Below are positions 1 through 8,474 of a stretch of 33,551 nucleotides of DNA, in pieces (the stretch's first letter is position 1; every line of letters starts with the position of its first letter). The notes below the pieces were generated by a model. It was not told the origin of the DNA, made no database searches, and was given only the letters and a program-made list of their open reading frames with translations. Origin of the DNA: Candidatus Kapaibacterium sp. (GTDB lineage Bacteria > Bacteroidota > Ignavibacteria > Kapaibacteriales > Kapaibacteriaceae); the NCBI GenBank assembly GCA_018882585.1, contig VFFB01000017.1, positions 1-33,551 of the forward strand, given 5' to 3'. The translations under genes and the position numbers were made by a program.

Positions 1-152
1 GCCCTGTACGGCTGTATGCGAGCCTTGCGCCACTCGCCATGTGCATATTCGGCAATGAACATGTGATCGGCCGGGACGTTCATCAAACGTCCGGCAGCCA
101 TGGCATCGGCATCAAGCCTCGGTACGGCGGTATGGTCGACGGGAATGGTCAT
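1..152 (-). CDS. ilvE: Branched-chain amino acid aminotransferase, N-terminal 50 residues (cut by window edge)
   Basis: The minus strand from an ATG at 152 reads 50 codons to the window edge without a stop. The translation begins MTIPVDHTAVPRL and continues with HMFIAEYAHGEWRKARIQPY. This matches the start of class IV PLP branched-chain aminotransferases, where a Met-Phe-x-Ala-x-Tyr, Gly-x-Trp, Ala-x-Ile-x-Pro-Tyr stretch comes just before the LHYGQ/EGMKA segment. The enzyme interconverts Leu, Ile and Val with their 2-oxoacids. The catalytic lysine and PLP site lie outside the window and cannot be checked. The start is 15 bases after the stop of the DUF547 gene, so the two are probably co-transcribed. 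2-Oxoisovalerate, one of its products, also feeds pantoate and so the divergent panC; that link is inferred from pathway knowledge. Confidence 0.8.
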   Translation of the reverse strand, partial: MTIPVDHTAVPRLDADAMAAGRLMNVPADHMFIAEYAHGEWRKARIQPYR

Positions 153-167
153 ATGCAAACCTACGAC

Positions 168-938
168 TTATCGACGGCGCCTCCACCGCTCGATACGATC
201 GCTGACGACGACGCGTAAGGTGGCTCGCCGCAGGGCACATTCGGCCGCCGTCAGCTCGTCAAGCCAGGGCAGCAGGAACTGCACCACCGACCCTCGCTCC
301 CACTCCATCAGTGTAAGGTAAGGGGCAAAGAACGACGACACCTGCAGCGCGTCGGCACCGGGGTCGAACAGCACGAAGCGCTCGCTGCGAAACACCCGAC
401 GTGCCTGCTCGCGCAGCGTGCGTTCGAAGGTCGTTGCAAAGGTTGCACCACGAAGCAGGGGCGGAGCATGGGAACTGCCGTTGCCTAGCAGGACGCAGGC
501 CGTCACACTGCCATGTGATGCGATCACGGCAGCAGCCAACGACCGCACGGTATGCCGCGCCTCGGCCACAACAAAGGTGTCGCGGTCGAACAGCGACGAG
601 TCGACGATGGTGGAACGCATGGCCGGACGACGGTGCATGACCGTCATGACCGCAGCCATGTGCGCATTGGTCCAGAACGCCGCTCGCGCTGCCGGCAGGA
701 AGGCGTCGGGCGATGCCGTAGCAAGCGCCTGCAGATACGTCGCCATGACCTCGCCTGCCGCAGCATCCACGTTGAGCAATCCGCGCTGCATCGACGTCCT
801 CCAGAGTGAATCAAAGCGCCGATGGTCGATGACGTCCATCGTATCGTCGACGCCGAATACCCGCGCCTGCGGCTGGGCCTGGATAACAACGGTGCCAACA
901 AGCAGAAGGATGACGCATGTGATGTCGGTGCGGGACAT
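168..938 (-). CDS. DUF547 domain-containing exported protein
   Basis: 256 residues from ATG 938. The open frame extends upstream to 1229 but that would run through panC; the 938 start gives an ordinary signal peptide (MSRTDITCVILLLVGTVVIQ, likely cut after AQA). The mature part has the DUF547 pattern: a helical start, an AAFWTNAHMAAVM segment matching the family's 'AFWINAYNA' box, then a long helix, a small-residue segment LLGNGSSHAPPLL, a helix with RTLREQARRVF, and a final FDPGADALQVSSFFAPY. The biochemical role of DUF547 proteins is not established. Most relatives I recall have cysteines in a CxSxSCPxL box; here the box has Gly/His and no cysteine. It is divergent from panC with a 36-base gap and lies directly upstream of the ilvE-like gene. 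Family call is good; function unknown. Confidence 0.78.
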   Translation of the reverse strand: MSRTDITCVILLLVGTVVIQAQPQARVFGVDDTMDVIDHRRFDSLWRTSMQRGLLNVDAAAGEVMATYLQALATASPDAFLPAARAAFWTNAHMAAVMTVMHRRPAMRSTIVDSSLFDRDTFVVAEARHTVRSLAAAVIASHGSVTACVLLGNGSSHAPPLLRGATFATTFERTLREQARRVFRSERFVLFDPGADALQVSSFFAPYLTLMEWERGSVVQFLLPWLDELTAAECALRRATLRVVVSDRIERWRRRR

Positions 939-974
939 GTATCTTCGTTGCCGCACACCCAGGAAATGTGACAC

Positions 975-1841
975 ATGCAGATCATTCATACCGTTAGCGA
1001 AATGCAGGCCTTTGCGCGCAGCGTGCGTGCATCGGGACAGACCTTGGGCTGCGTGCCAACCATGGGTGCACTGCATGCCGGACATGCCTCGCTCGTTCGC
1101 GAAGCGGCAGCACACCACGAGCACGTCGTCACAAGTGTCTTCGTCAACCCCACGCAGTTCGGACCAAACGAGGATTTCTCGCGGTATCCGCGTACGCTCG
1201 ACAGCGACATCGACGTTGTGCGCGCCCACGGCGGTACCGTCGTCTTCGCTCCGCCGGTCGACGAGATGTACCCTTCAGGTACGACCACGATGATCCACGT
1301 CGGCGGTGTCACTGCCCCCTACGAAGGGGCACTGCGTCCGGGCCATTTTGATGGCGTGGCAACGATCGTCTGCAAACTGCTGCAGGCCATCCTGCCGGAC
1401 GAGGCGTACTTTGGACAGAAGGACTACCAGCAGACGCTGGTGATCAAGCAGTTGGTGCATGACCTGCTGTTGCCCGTGAGGGTCACCGTCTGCCCTACCG
1501 TGCGCGAGGCTGACGGACTGGCCATGAGCTCACGGAACATCTACCTGTCGGCCGAAGATCGGCAGCGGGCATCGACGATCTACCGGGCCTTACGGACCGG
1601 GCAGGCGCTGGCACATACGGGCGAGACACGCCGAGTTGCCTATGAGCAGTTGATGCGTGATGATATCTCGACGCTGCACGACGTAACGATCGACTATCTC
1701 GAGGCGGCACGTGCCGCCGACCTGTCAACACCGGACGCCTTTGAACACGGCGAAGAGATCGTGCTGCTGGCCGCCGTCCGCATGGGTACGACGCGGCTGA
1801 TCGACAATCTGCTGGCATGTGTCGGAGGCGAAACAGCATGA
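975..1841 (+). CDS. panC: Pantoate--beta-alanine ligase (pantothenate synthetase)
   Basis: 288 residues, the usual length. It joins pantoate and beta-alanine using ATP to make pantothenate, the precursor of coenzyme A, in the cytoplasm. Visible signatures are PTMGALHAGH (residues 28-37, the HIGH-type nucleotide-binding motif), VFVNPTQFGPNEDFSRYPR (pantoate/ATP site), LRPGHFDGVATIVCKL, YFGQKDYQQ, and READGLAMSSRNIYLS, which holds the KMSKS-like loop. The ATG at 975 is the natural start because the family begins a few residues before the first strand. Its stop overlaps the start of the GNAT gene by 4 bases (ATGA), so the two form an operon. No panB or panD is in view. Confidence 0.97.
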   Translation: MQIIHTVSEMQAFARSVRASGQTLGCVPTMGALHAGHASLVREAAAHHEHVVTSVFVNPTQFGPNEDFSRYPRTLDSDIDVVRAHGGTVVFAPPVDEMYPSGTTTMIHVGGVTAPYEGALRPGHFDGVATIVCKLLQAILPDEAYFGQKDYQQTLVIKQLVHDLLLPVRVTVCPTVREADGLAMSSRNIYLSAEDRQRASTIYRALRTGQALAHTGETRRVAYEQLMRDDISTLHDVTIDYLEAARAADLSTPDAFEHGEEIVLLAAVRMGTTRLIDNLLACVGGETA

Positions 1842-2287
1842 TCGACGTTGTCCGTCTGACGCCTGAGCGCTTCGATGAATTCATCGAACTCGTCAACGCC
1901 CTTGCCGACTACGAACATTTGAATCGTCCGCCTGCCGACGCCGTTGAACGTCTGCGCGCTGACGCCTTTGCACCATCGCCTCGATTTGTTGCTCTGCTGG
2001 GCTTGCTTGACGGTAAGGCTGTTGGCTATGCCATCACGCTGGAGACGTATTCGTCGTTCCTTGCAAAGCCGACGCAGTACCTCGAAGACCTGTTCGTGCT
2101 GGAAGACGCAAGAACCCATGGCGTTGGCGGACGTCTCTTCGATGCCGTGCACGACATGGCTCGCACCAACGGCTGCGGCCGCATGGAATGGCAGGTGCTG
2201 GACTGGAACATGCTGGCGCGCGACTTCTATGCGCGACGTCAAGCCACGTACATGAAGGAGTGGCTGGTCTACCGCATCACACTGTAA
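1838..2287 (+). CDS. GNAT family N-acetyltransferase (diamine/SpeG-like)
   Basis: 149 residues from ATG 1838, which overlaps the panC stop (ATGA) and has a GGAGG ribosome-binding site at 1824-1828. A longer frame starting at 1817 lies wholly inside panC and is less likely. The GNAT core is clear: YLEDLFVLEDARTHGVGG contains the acetyl-CoA pyrophosphate loop RxxGxG (RTHGVG), followed by the helix GRLFDAVHDMA, then RMEWQVLDWNMLARDFYARR, the usual strand 5/helix 4 segment, and a final KEW. The WxVLDWN-x-FY run and the length resemble spermidine/diamine and thialysine acetyltransferases. Substrate cannot be told from sequence. The link to panC is positional only. Confidence 0.85.
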   Translation: MIDVVRLTPERFDEFIELVNALADYEHLNRPPADAVERLRADAFAPSPRFVALLGLLDGKAVGYAITLETYSSFLAKPTQYLEDLFVLEDARTHGVGGRLFDAVHDMARTNGCGRMEWQVLDWNMLARDFYARRQATYMKEWLVYRITL

Positions 2288-2292
2288 GTCAG

Positions 2293-2310
2293 ACGGCGCT
2301 TACGCGCCGT
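2293..2310. terminator. GC-rich hairpin 1 after the GNAT gene
   Basis: ACGGCGC-TTAC-GCGCCGT forms a perfect 7-bp stem with a 4-base loop, starting 6 bases after the GNAT stop codon. There is no T-tract, so it is not a textbook intrinsic terminator. Its position at a convergent junction suggests transcript-end or mRNA 3'-stabilising function. It shares a 16-base identical core with the next hairpin. Confidence 0.6.
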
Positions 2311-2317
2311 TGATGAC

Positions 2318-2337
2318 GTCGGCGCTTACGCGCCGAC
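2318..2337. terminator. GC-rich hairpin 2 overlapping the dsbD stop codon
   Basis: GTCGGCGC-TTAC-GCGCCGAC is a perfect 8-bp stem. On the minus strand the loop carries the TAA stop of dsbD (2328-2326), so the stem is formed from the last codons of dsbD and the bases just after it. The core CGGCGCTTACGCGCCG is identical to that of hairpin 1, 26 bases away. It probably marks the end of transcripts from both sides. Confidence 0.6.
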
Positions 2338-4311
2338 GAGGGCACGGTCGAGGAAGGCAGCGAACTGCGTGGGATCGACCGCGAAGACAGGCTGATATCC
2401 TGTCTGTCCAACGTATGAACCATCACTTCGCAGCATCACGTACAACGGATTCGCCACCGTGCCGTACGTCTTCAGCAGGTTCTGATTCGAGATGTACGGC
2501 TCTTCGCGACGGTCGGTGTACAACTGCACCAGGACGAACTTCTCGAATCGCTCCTTGATCATCGGCTTCGGGAAGACCGTCTTTTCCATCAGACGGCAGT
2601 TCTGACACGTAAACCCGGTGAAGTCGATGAAGATGGGCTTGCCGGTCTGCTTGGCGATCTTCGTTGCCTCGTCAAGGTTCGTGTACCACTTCTCTGCAGG
2701 CACCGTAGCAACCGATCCAATGCTCGCAGCAGACGCGGCCGGAGCACCGCCCATCATCTCGCGGTAGTTGTGCGGAGGCAGCAGCGCCTCGATGAAATCG
2801 CTCATGTCGCGGCCCATCGCACCGGCGGTGAACCAGAACGTCAGCGTTGCGAACACTACGGCGAAGCCGGCGCGAATACCTCCGACGCGTTCAACCGGCG
2901 AGTCGAGCTTCATCTGAAACATGCCCAGTACGTAGATCGTGCTCAGGAACATCAGGCCTGCCCAGATCGACAGGAATACCTCGCGCGGCAAGACCCCCCA
3001 ACCGCCGGCCAGGTCGGCACTCGAGATAAACTTCACGGCCGCACCGATCTCGATGAAGCCCATGACGACCTTCATGTTGTTCATCCAGCCGCCGGCACGC
3101 GGCAGTCGGACCAGCAGGGCCGGGAACATCGACAGAATGACAAATGGTACGGCAAAGGCCGTAGCAAATCCAAGTGTGCCCACAAGTGGGAACAGGAATT
3201 CGCCTCCGGTTGCTGCCGACGACAACACGCCGCCAAGGAACGGCACTGTGCACGTGAATGACGTCAGCGCGAAGGTCAGTCCCATCAGCCAGACGGCAGC
3301 CGTACCATCGCCTTGCGACTTCTTGTTCAGTGCATTCAGGATCGATACAGGGATCTGGATCTCGAAGGCACCGAACAGATTGAACGCAAGAATGGTAAAC
3401 ACAGTTGCAATAATCACGTTGAGCAGCGGACTGGCCGCAAGGTTCGCGGCGATATCGGCATTCTTGAACACGACGGCGGCAACAAGGCCGATCAGCGTGA
3501 ACGTCGAAATGACGCCGATGCCGAAGACCGTCGAATCGCGGATGCCCGAGCCTTTGCGCTTTTCGTGGCGCTTGGTAAAGAACGACACCGTGATGGGGAT
3601 CATCGGGAACACGCAAGGCGTAAGGAGTGCCAGGAAGCCCCAGCCCATGGCGTACAGGAAGAAGCTCCACAGCCCCTTTGCCTTCTCCTGCTCGATCTCA
3701 CGCTGCGTGTCGTTCAACACGGGTGCAGCCGCAGTAGCGGCACCGGCAGTCTTGTCGGCACGTGGCGAAGCCGCGTCGGGGGCTGTTGTCGTCTCGGGCT
3801 CGATCTGCGCGGCCTCGGCCGTTACCTCGACCGACACAGGCAGCTTGATATCCTCAGGAGGCATGCAGGCAGCCGTATCGCACAACTGCAGGTAGAAGTT
3901 GATACTGCCCTTCGCGACGCCTTTCCGCAGTGACGGATCGATACGCACCGGCACGTCGAGCTCGACGTTTCCAGACCATTCCTCGACGTCCGTCTCCCAG
4001 ATCTTGTCGAAGCCTACGTGCGATCCCTTCAATGCCTTCACCTTGCCCCCTGACCGAAGGATACCTTTGGGACCCGGTGTGATCTCGGTAGGCATCGGAC
4101 CCTCGACTGGTCGCGTACCGTATGTGTGCCAGTACTTGTCGATGCGTGCCTTGACGCGAACGATGACGGTATCGCCGGCACGGCCAACGATCGGAGCGAG
4201 CTTCTCGAACTTGATATGGTCCTTACCGGTCTCGAACTGTGCGCGCAAGGGAAGCGCAGCCATGGCAGTCATCACCAGAGCAAGCCAGAGAAGAGGCGTT
4301 CGCAGCATCAT
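2326..4311 (-). CDS. dsbD: Thiol:disulfide interchange protein DsbD (three-domain form)
   Basis: 661 residues from ATG 4311 (a second ATG at 4308 is equally possible). The upstream frame to 4428 would cover the promoters and the glyS start, and only the 4311/4308 start gives a signal peptide (MMLRTPLLWLALVMTAMAA, cut near LRAQ). Domains in order: periplasmic N-domain with redox pair Cys144/Cys149 (LQLCDTAACMPPEDI); low-complexity Ala/Thr linker at 165-205; membrane domain of about eight helices with the reactive cysteines Cys233 (LLTPCVFPMIP) and Cys354 (SFTCTVPFLGG); and a C-terminal thioredoxin-like domain with CxxC at 569-572 (TGFTCQNCRLMEK). All six electron-relay cysteines are present. 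It passes reducing power from cytoplasmic thioredoxin to periplasmic disulfide isomerases or cytochrome c maturation. It is divergent from glyS, with a promoter box at 4342-4349. Confidence 0.95.
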   Translation of the reverse strand: MMLRTPLLWLALVMTAMAALPLRAQFETGKDHIKFEKLAPIVGRAGDTVIVRVKARIDKYWHTYGTRPVEGPMPTEITPGPKGILRSGGKVKALKGSHVGFDKIWETDVEEWSGNVELDVPVRIDPSLRKGVAKGSINFYLQLCDTAACMPPEDIKLPVSVEVTAEAAQIEPETTTAPDAASPRADKTAGAATAAAPVLNDTQREIEQEKAKGLWSFFLYAMGWGFLALLTPCVFPMIPITVSFFTKRHEKRKGSGIRDSTVFGIGVISTFTLIGLVAAVVFKNADIAANLAASPLLNVIIATVFTILAFNLFGAFEIQIPVSILNALNKKSQGDGTAAVWLMGLTFALTSFTCTVPFLGGVLSSAATGGEFLFPLVGTLGFATAFAVPFVILSMFPALLVRLPRAGGWMNNMKVVMGFIEIGAAVKFISSADLAGGWGVLPREVFLSIWAGLMFLSTIYVLGMFQMKLDSPVERVGGIRAGFAVVFATLTFWFTAGAMGRDMSDFIEALLPPHNYREMMGGAPAASAASIGSVATVPAEKWYTNLDEATKIAKQTGKPIFIDFTGFTCQNCRLMEKTVFPKPMIKERFEKFVLVQLYTDRREEPYISNQNLLKTYGTVANPLYVMLRSDGSYVGQTGYQPVFAVDPTQFAAFLDRALVGA

Positions 4312-4341
4312 CGGAAGATCACCGTAACTATTGATGGGCTC

Positions 4342-4349
4342 CAAACTTA
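4342..4349 (-). promoter_or_regulatory. -7 box TAnnTTTG for dsbD
   Basis: The minus strand reads TAAGTTTG, a full match to the Bacteroidota -7 consensus TAnnTTTG. It lies 30 bases before the dsbD ATG at 4311. No clear TTG-type -33 element is seen. It is 18 bases from the oppositely directed glyS box, so the two polymerase footprints should overlap. Confidence 0.55.
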
Positions 4350-4367
4350 CGAAACGAATGGCGTTCC

Positions 4368-4375
4368 TATCTTTG
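4368..4375 (+). promoter_or_regulatory. -7 box TAnnTTTG for glyS
   Basis: TATCTTTG matches the Bacteroidota -7 consensus fully and ends only 3 bases before the glyS ATG at 4379. The transcript should therefore begin at or very close to the start codon. The -33 region is weak. Confidence 0.6.
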
Positions 4376-4378
4376 TAC

Positions 4379-5809
4379 ATGCCTACACCTGCAACCCTTG
4401 ATGCCATCCTGTCATTGTCGAAGCGCAAAGGCTTCGTGTTTCAATCGTCCGAGATCTATGGCGGCCTGAACGGCTGCTGGGATTTTGGTCCGCTCGGCGT
4501 TGAACTCCTTCGCAACATCAAGGATGCGTGGTGGAAGGCCATGACGTATCGTGACGATATCGTTGGCATCGACGCTGCCATCCTGATGCACCCCCGCACA
4601 TGGGATGCCTCGGGACACACGCAGCAGTTCTCAGACCCGATGATCGACAACAAGACGTCGAAGGCTAGGTACCGTGCCGACAATCTGATCGAAGAACACA
4701 TCCAAAAATTGCGCTCGAAGAAGAAAGGGGCAGAGGCCGACGCGCTGGAATCGCGCCTCAACGCCGTGCAGACGAACGAAGACTACTACAACATCATTAT
4801 CGACGCAGGCATCACCTGCCCCGTCTCTGGATCGAAGGAGTGGACGGAGCTCCGCAACTTCAACCTGATGTTCAAGACCTTCGTTGGCCCTGTCGAAGAC
4901 GTATCCAACACCGTCTACCTGCGACCCGAAACGGCACAGGGCATCTTCGTGAACTTCAAGAACGTGATGGAATCGGCGCGGATGCGTCCGCCCTTCGGTA
5001 TTGCCCAGATCGGCAAGTCCTTCCGCAACGAGATCAACACGAAGAACTTCCTGTTCCGTACCCGCGAGTTCGAGCAGATGGAGATGCAGTTCTTCATTCC
5101 ACCAGGAACAGAGGGAGACTGGTTCGAATACTGGCGCCAAGAGCGTTGGAACTGGTTCACATCGCTGGGCATCAAGGCCGACAGACTGCGTCGGAAGCCG
5201 CACGAGAAACTGGCGCACTATGCTGCCGCAGCCGAAGACATTGAATACCTGTTTCCGTTCGGCTGGGGCGAGGTTGAAGGCGTTCACTCACGAACCGACT
5301 TCGACCTGCAGCGCCACCAGGAGTTTTCTGGCAAGAAGCTCGAATATGTCGACACGGCCACTCGCGAACGCTACGTCCCCTTCGTGATCGAAACGGCCGT
5401 CGGCGCTACGAGAACCTTCATGGCCGTGCTTTGCGATGCCTATGACGAAGAAACCGTGGCCACCGAAGACGGAGCCGGTGAGACCAGAACCGTGATGCGC
5501 TTTGCGCCACACCTTGCACCGATGACGGCTGCCGTCTTCCCACTTGTGAACAAGGACGGCATGCCGGAGATCGCCGAACAGATCTGCAAGAACCTTCGCA
5601 AGTCCTTCCGTGTTGACTACGACGTCAGCGGCGCCATCGGCCGCCGATATCGACGTCAGGATGAGGTTGGCACGCCCTTCTGCATCACGGTTGACGGACA
5701 GACGTCACAAGACCAGACCGTGACGCTGCGCGACCGCGACACCATGCAGCAGGAGCGTGTTTCGATCGACGCACTGGAATCCATTCTGCTTCGTCGAACC
5801 CGCGGTTAA
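4379..5809 (+). CDS. glyS: Glycyl-tRNA synthetase, alpha2 (single-chain) type
   Basis: 476 residues from ATG 4379. Two upstream in-frame ATGs (from 4331) are rejected because family N-termini start just before the KGFVFQSSEIYGG segment and because the promoter box lies between them and 4379. It charges tRNA-Gly and is a class II synthetase. Visible parts are the N-terminal SSEIYGGLNGCWDFGPLGV (residues 23-41), RPETAQGIFVNFKN (182-195), class II motif 2 FRNEI (215-219) with FLFRTREFEQMEMQFF, motif 3 region VIETAVGATRTFMAVL, and the C-terminal anticodon domain LAPMTAAVFPLVNKDGM. An insertion at about 85-150 contains a charged helix. This homodimeric form, not the alpha2beta2 type, is standard in Bacteroidota. 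The next gene begins 30 bases downstream on the same strand. Confidence 0.96.
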   Translation: MPTPATLDAILSLSKRKGFVFQSSEIYGGLNGCWDFGPLGVELLRNIKDAWWKAMTYRDDIVGIDAAILMHPRTWDASGHTQQFSDPMIDNKTSKARYRADNLIEEHIQKLRSKKKGAEADALESRLNAVQTNEDYYNIIIDAGITCPVSGSKEWTELRNFNLMFKTFVGPVEDVSNTVYLRPETAQGIFVNFKNVMESARMRPPFGIAQIGKSFRNEINTKNFLFRTREFEQMEMQFFIPPGTEGDWFEYWRQERWNWFTSLGIKADRLRRKPHEKLAHYAAAAEDIEYLFPFGWGEVEGVHSRTDFDLQRHQEFSGKKLEYVDTATRERYVPFVIETAVGATRTFMAVLCDAYDEETVATEDGAGETRTVMRFAPHLAPMTAAVFPLVNKDGMPEIAEQICKNLRKSFRVDYDVSGAIGRRYRRQDEVGTPFCITVDGQTSQDQTVTLRDRDTMQQERVSIDALESILLRRTRG

Positions 5810-5839
5810 TCCACTACGCCCCGTCAAGGCTTGTACCTC

Positions 5840-7492
5840 ATGAAACGGACCACCGTCTACGCCGGCGGCATCCTTGCCTTCGTCATGTCCATCGGTGCCC
5901 TCTCGGTCACCGATGACTCCGTGTACATGGGTATCCAACGAAGTATGGAGACCTTCACGGACGTGTTCAGAAAGATTAGTCTGAACTATGTCGACGACGT
6001 CGACCCCGAGACCGTGGTCAAAGCCGGCATCACCAGCATGCTCGAAGCGCTGGACCCCTATAGCGAGTACATTCCTGCCGGCGAAGATGACGACGTTGAA
6101 ATGCTGGCCACGGGCAAGTACACAGGCTTTGGCATAACGGTCGAGCGTCTTGACGGTACGCTGGTAATCTCGAATGTACGGACAGGACTTCCGGCGCATC
6201 GCGCCGGTCTGCGCATCGGCGACCGCCTGTTGCGCATCGACAGCGCTCGCGTCGACACCATCTCCCCGGGTAACCTTCGCCCATACACTCGCGGCGATGT
6301 CGGCTCTGTTGCCACCGTCTACGTCATGCGCGACGGCCGCGCAGACACCTTGCGGTTCAGCGTTCAGCGCAGTCAGGTCAACGTCGAAAACGTCGCCCAC
6401 GCCGAGCGCCTGAGCGACGGAACCGGCTATGTCAAGCTTGTACGGTTCTCGAGGCAGACGGGCAACGACGTGCGCGCCGCCATTGCCGACCTGCGGAAGC
6501 AGGGACCGCTTGCGGGACTGGTGCTTGACCTGCGGGACAACCCCGGAGGATTACTCGACGCATCGGTTGACCTGTGTAGCGTCTTTCTCCCCAAGGGAGC
6601 ACTCATCGTAAGCACGCGTGGCCGCGAGCAACGCGACGCTCGGGCCTATCGGGTGATGTCAGATCCTGCAGAACCAACCCTGCCCCTTGCCATCCTGATC
6701 AACAATGGCAGCGCAAGTGCCAGCGAGATCGTTGCCGGTGCCGTGCAGGACCATGACCGTGGCGTCGTACTTGGACGCCGCTCCTTTGGAAAGGGACTTG
6801 TACAGACCGTCCTGGAACTACCGTTCGAAGCCAGCATGAAACTCACGACGGCACGATACTACACTCCGTCGGGCCGTTGCATTCAACGCATCGACCACTC
6901 TTCGGCACTGCGACGCAAACCCGCAATGGCCGACAGCGTGCGCACATTCTCGACGTTTGCCGGCCGCGTTGTTCGGGAACTCGACGGCATAGAGCCGGAC
7001 TCGACGGTCAGCGACACGGCCTTCCCGGCTCCGGTGCAGCACCTGGTCGATCAATCAGTGCTGTTCCGCTTTGCGAATCGCCACACCGGCCCACTTGATG
7101 CCCTGCCGACGACATTCTCGGTCGACAGTCGGCTGATGGACGAGTTCTTCCGGTTCATGCAAACGCAGCCCGCGGAACGTCGCTCGCCCGTTCTTGGAGA
7201 CCTTGCCGCCTCGAAGGCCTCCGCCACAAAGGCCGGCCTCTCGGCAGCTACGGTCAAAGGACTCGAGACGGCCGAACGTGCGGCGGAGCGTGACGTGGAA
7301 CGGTCAATCCGTCAGCATGAGCCGCTGCTGCGCGACCTGCTTGACCGTGAGATCCGGGCACGGTTCAGCGATGAACGCCTGCGTATCAGTCGCTCGTTAC
7401 CGTTCGATCCCGTCGTCAATGCCGCGGGTCAGGTCCTTCGGTCGACACGATATACGACCTTCCTGACGCCAAAAACGCGGAACGAACACTGA
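5840..7492 (+). CDS. S41 family C-terminal processing peptidase (CtpA-like)
   Basis: 550 residues from ATG 5840 (a TTG nine bases upstream is an unneeded alternative). The N-terminal hydrophobic segment (about residues 5-23) is a signal anchor. A short helical region with ALDPYSEYIPAGE (70-82) precedes a PDZ domain (about 88-175, with YTGFGITVERLDGTLVI and GLRIGDRLLRID). The S41 core holds GLVLDLRDNPGGLLD (226-240), NNGSASASEIVAGA (288-301) containing the nucleophile serine, and RRSFGKGLVQT with the general-base Lys318. The last 180 residues are mostly charged helix, as in many Bacteroidota Ctp proteins. It cuts proteins near their C-termini in the periplasm. It follows glyS at 30 bases and may be co-transcribed. 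The target is unknown, though in a T9SS organism C-terminal trimming is of interest. Confidence 0.92.
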   Translation: MKRTTVYAGGILAFVMSIGALSVTDDSVYMGIQRSMETFTDVFRKISLNYVDDVDPETVVKAGITSMLEALDPYSEYIPAGEDDDVEMLATGKYTGFGITVERLDGTLVISNVRTGLPAHRAGLRIGDRLLRIDSARVDTISPGNLRPYTRGDVGSVATVYVMRDGRADTLRFSVQRSQVNVENVAHAERLSDGTGYVKLVRFSRQTGNDVRAAIADLRKQGPLAGLVLDLRDNPGGLLDASVDLCSVFLPKGALIVSTRGREQRDARAYRVMSDPAEPTLPLAILINNGSASASEIVAGAVQDHDRGVVLGRRSFGKGLVQTVLELPFEASMKLTTARYYTPSGRCIQRIDHSSALRRKPAMADSVRTFSTFAGRVVRELDGIEPDSTVSDTAFPAPVQHLVDQSVLFRFANRHTGPLDALPTTFSVDSRLMDEFFRFMQTQPAERRSPVLGDLAASKASATKAGLSAATVKGLETAERAAERDVERSIRQHEPLLRDLLDREIRARFSDERLRISRSLPFDPVVNAAGQVLRSTRYTTFLTPKTRNEH

Positions 7493-7499
7493 GCATTCG

Positions 7500-7507
7500 T
7501 AACTTTG
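7500..7507 (+). promoter_or_regulatory. -7 box TAnnTTTG for the sigA operon
   Basis: TAACTTTG is a full match to TAnnTTTG and lies 8 bases after the S41 peptidase stop, about 100 bases before the sigma factor ATG at 7611. This gives the sigA-rimM-trmD operon its own promoter and a roughly 100-base leader. The leader (7508-7610) has only a small 4-bp hairpin and no ORF I would support. Confidence 0.5.
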
Positions 7508-7610
7508 CGCCGCATCGGCAGAAGTCTACACGCTTCCAGCCGCTGTTTCGTCGTTGTCGTGCTACACATCGTCCAACGGTTCTCTCACTACCCTCTTAGC
7601 AATTGGCCCC

Positions 7611-8474
7611 ATGAGGATTACCAAACAATACACGAATCGCGAGAGCCAGTCACTTGATAAGTACCTGCAGGAGATCGGTCGCGTCGAGCTGCTTACCGGC
7701 GACGACGAGATCGTACTGGCACAGGCCATCAAGCGCGGCGGCATCGAAGGCAACATCGCCCTTGAACGTCTGGTAAAGGCCAACCTTCGATTCGTTGTAT
7801 CCGTAGCGAAGCAATATCAGAATCAGGGATTGTCCCTTGGCGACCTGATTAACGAGGGCAACCTTGGCTTGATCAAGGCCGCAAAGCGATTTGACGAAAC
7901 ACGCGGCTTCAAGTTCATCTCGTATGCCGTGTGGTGGATCCGCCAGTCCATCCTGCAGGCGCTTGCAGAGCAGTCGCGCATCGTGCGTCTGCCGCTCAAC
8001 CGCGTTGGCGCCCTGAACAAGATCGGCAAGAAGTTCAGCGAGCTCGAGCAACAGTACGAGCGCGAACCAACGGCTGCCGAGCTTGCCGAACAGCTGGACA
8101 TGTCGATCGCCGAGATCAGCGAAACCATCAAGATCTCGGGCCGTCACCTTTCGGTCGATGCCCCGTTCGTTCAAGGCGAAGACAACCGTCTGCTCGACAT
8201 TCTGCCGAACGACCAGCAGCCGCCGCCGGACTCCGAACTGATGCGTGAATCGCTCCGCGTCGAAGTCCAGCAGGTGCTCCGCACCCTTTCCGAACGCGAA
8301 GCGGAAGTCATCCGACTTTATTTCGGTCTTGACGATTCGCAGTGTCTGACGCTCGAAGAGATCGGCGAGAAGTTCAACCTCACACGCGAACGTGTTCGCC
8401 AAATCAAGGAAAAGGCGATCCGTCGTCTTCGCCATGCCTCGCGCTCGAAGGCGTTGCGTTCCTACCTGGGGTGA
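7611..8474 (+). CDS. rpoD: Primary RNA polymerase sigma factor (sigma-70/SigA)
   Basis: 287 residues from ATG 7611; 19 extra codons upstream are not conserved in the family. This is the short group 1 sigma typical of Bacteroidota, lacking region 1.1. It starts [22 protein letters not shown] (region 1.2) and continues with region 2 ([20 protein letters not shown], then [19 protein letters not shown] and [11 protein letters not shown]), region 3 ([15 protein letters not shown]) and region 4.2 ([20 protein letters not shown], 247-266). This factor would recognise the TAnnTTTG boxes seen across the window. Its TGA overlaps the GTG start of rimM (GTGA), which suggests translational coupling. Confidence 0.97.
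   Translation: MRITKQYTNRESQSLDKYLQEIGRVELLTGDDEIVLAQAIKRGGIEGNIALERLVKANLRFVVSVAKQYQNQGLSLGDLINEGNLGLIKAAKRFDETRGFKFISYAVWWIRQSILQALAEQSRIVRLPLNRVGALNKIGKKFSELEQQYEREPTAAELAEQLDMSIAEISETIKISGRHLSVDAPFVQGEDNRLLDILPNDQQPPPDSELMRESLRVEVQQVLRTLSEREAEVIRLYFGLDDSQCLTLEEIGEKFNLTRERVRQIKEKAIRRLRHASRSKALRSYLG

Noticed and set aside
418-1293. 291-codon plus-strand open frame across the DUF547 gene and panC start
   Set aside because: It overlaps two well-supported genes in other frames and its translation has the Ser/Arg/Thr-rich look of a shadow.
7650-8435. 261-codon minus-strand open frame opposite the sigma factor gene
   Set aside because: It mirrors conserved sigma coding sequence; no promoter, start context or domain supports it.
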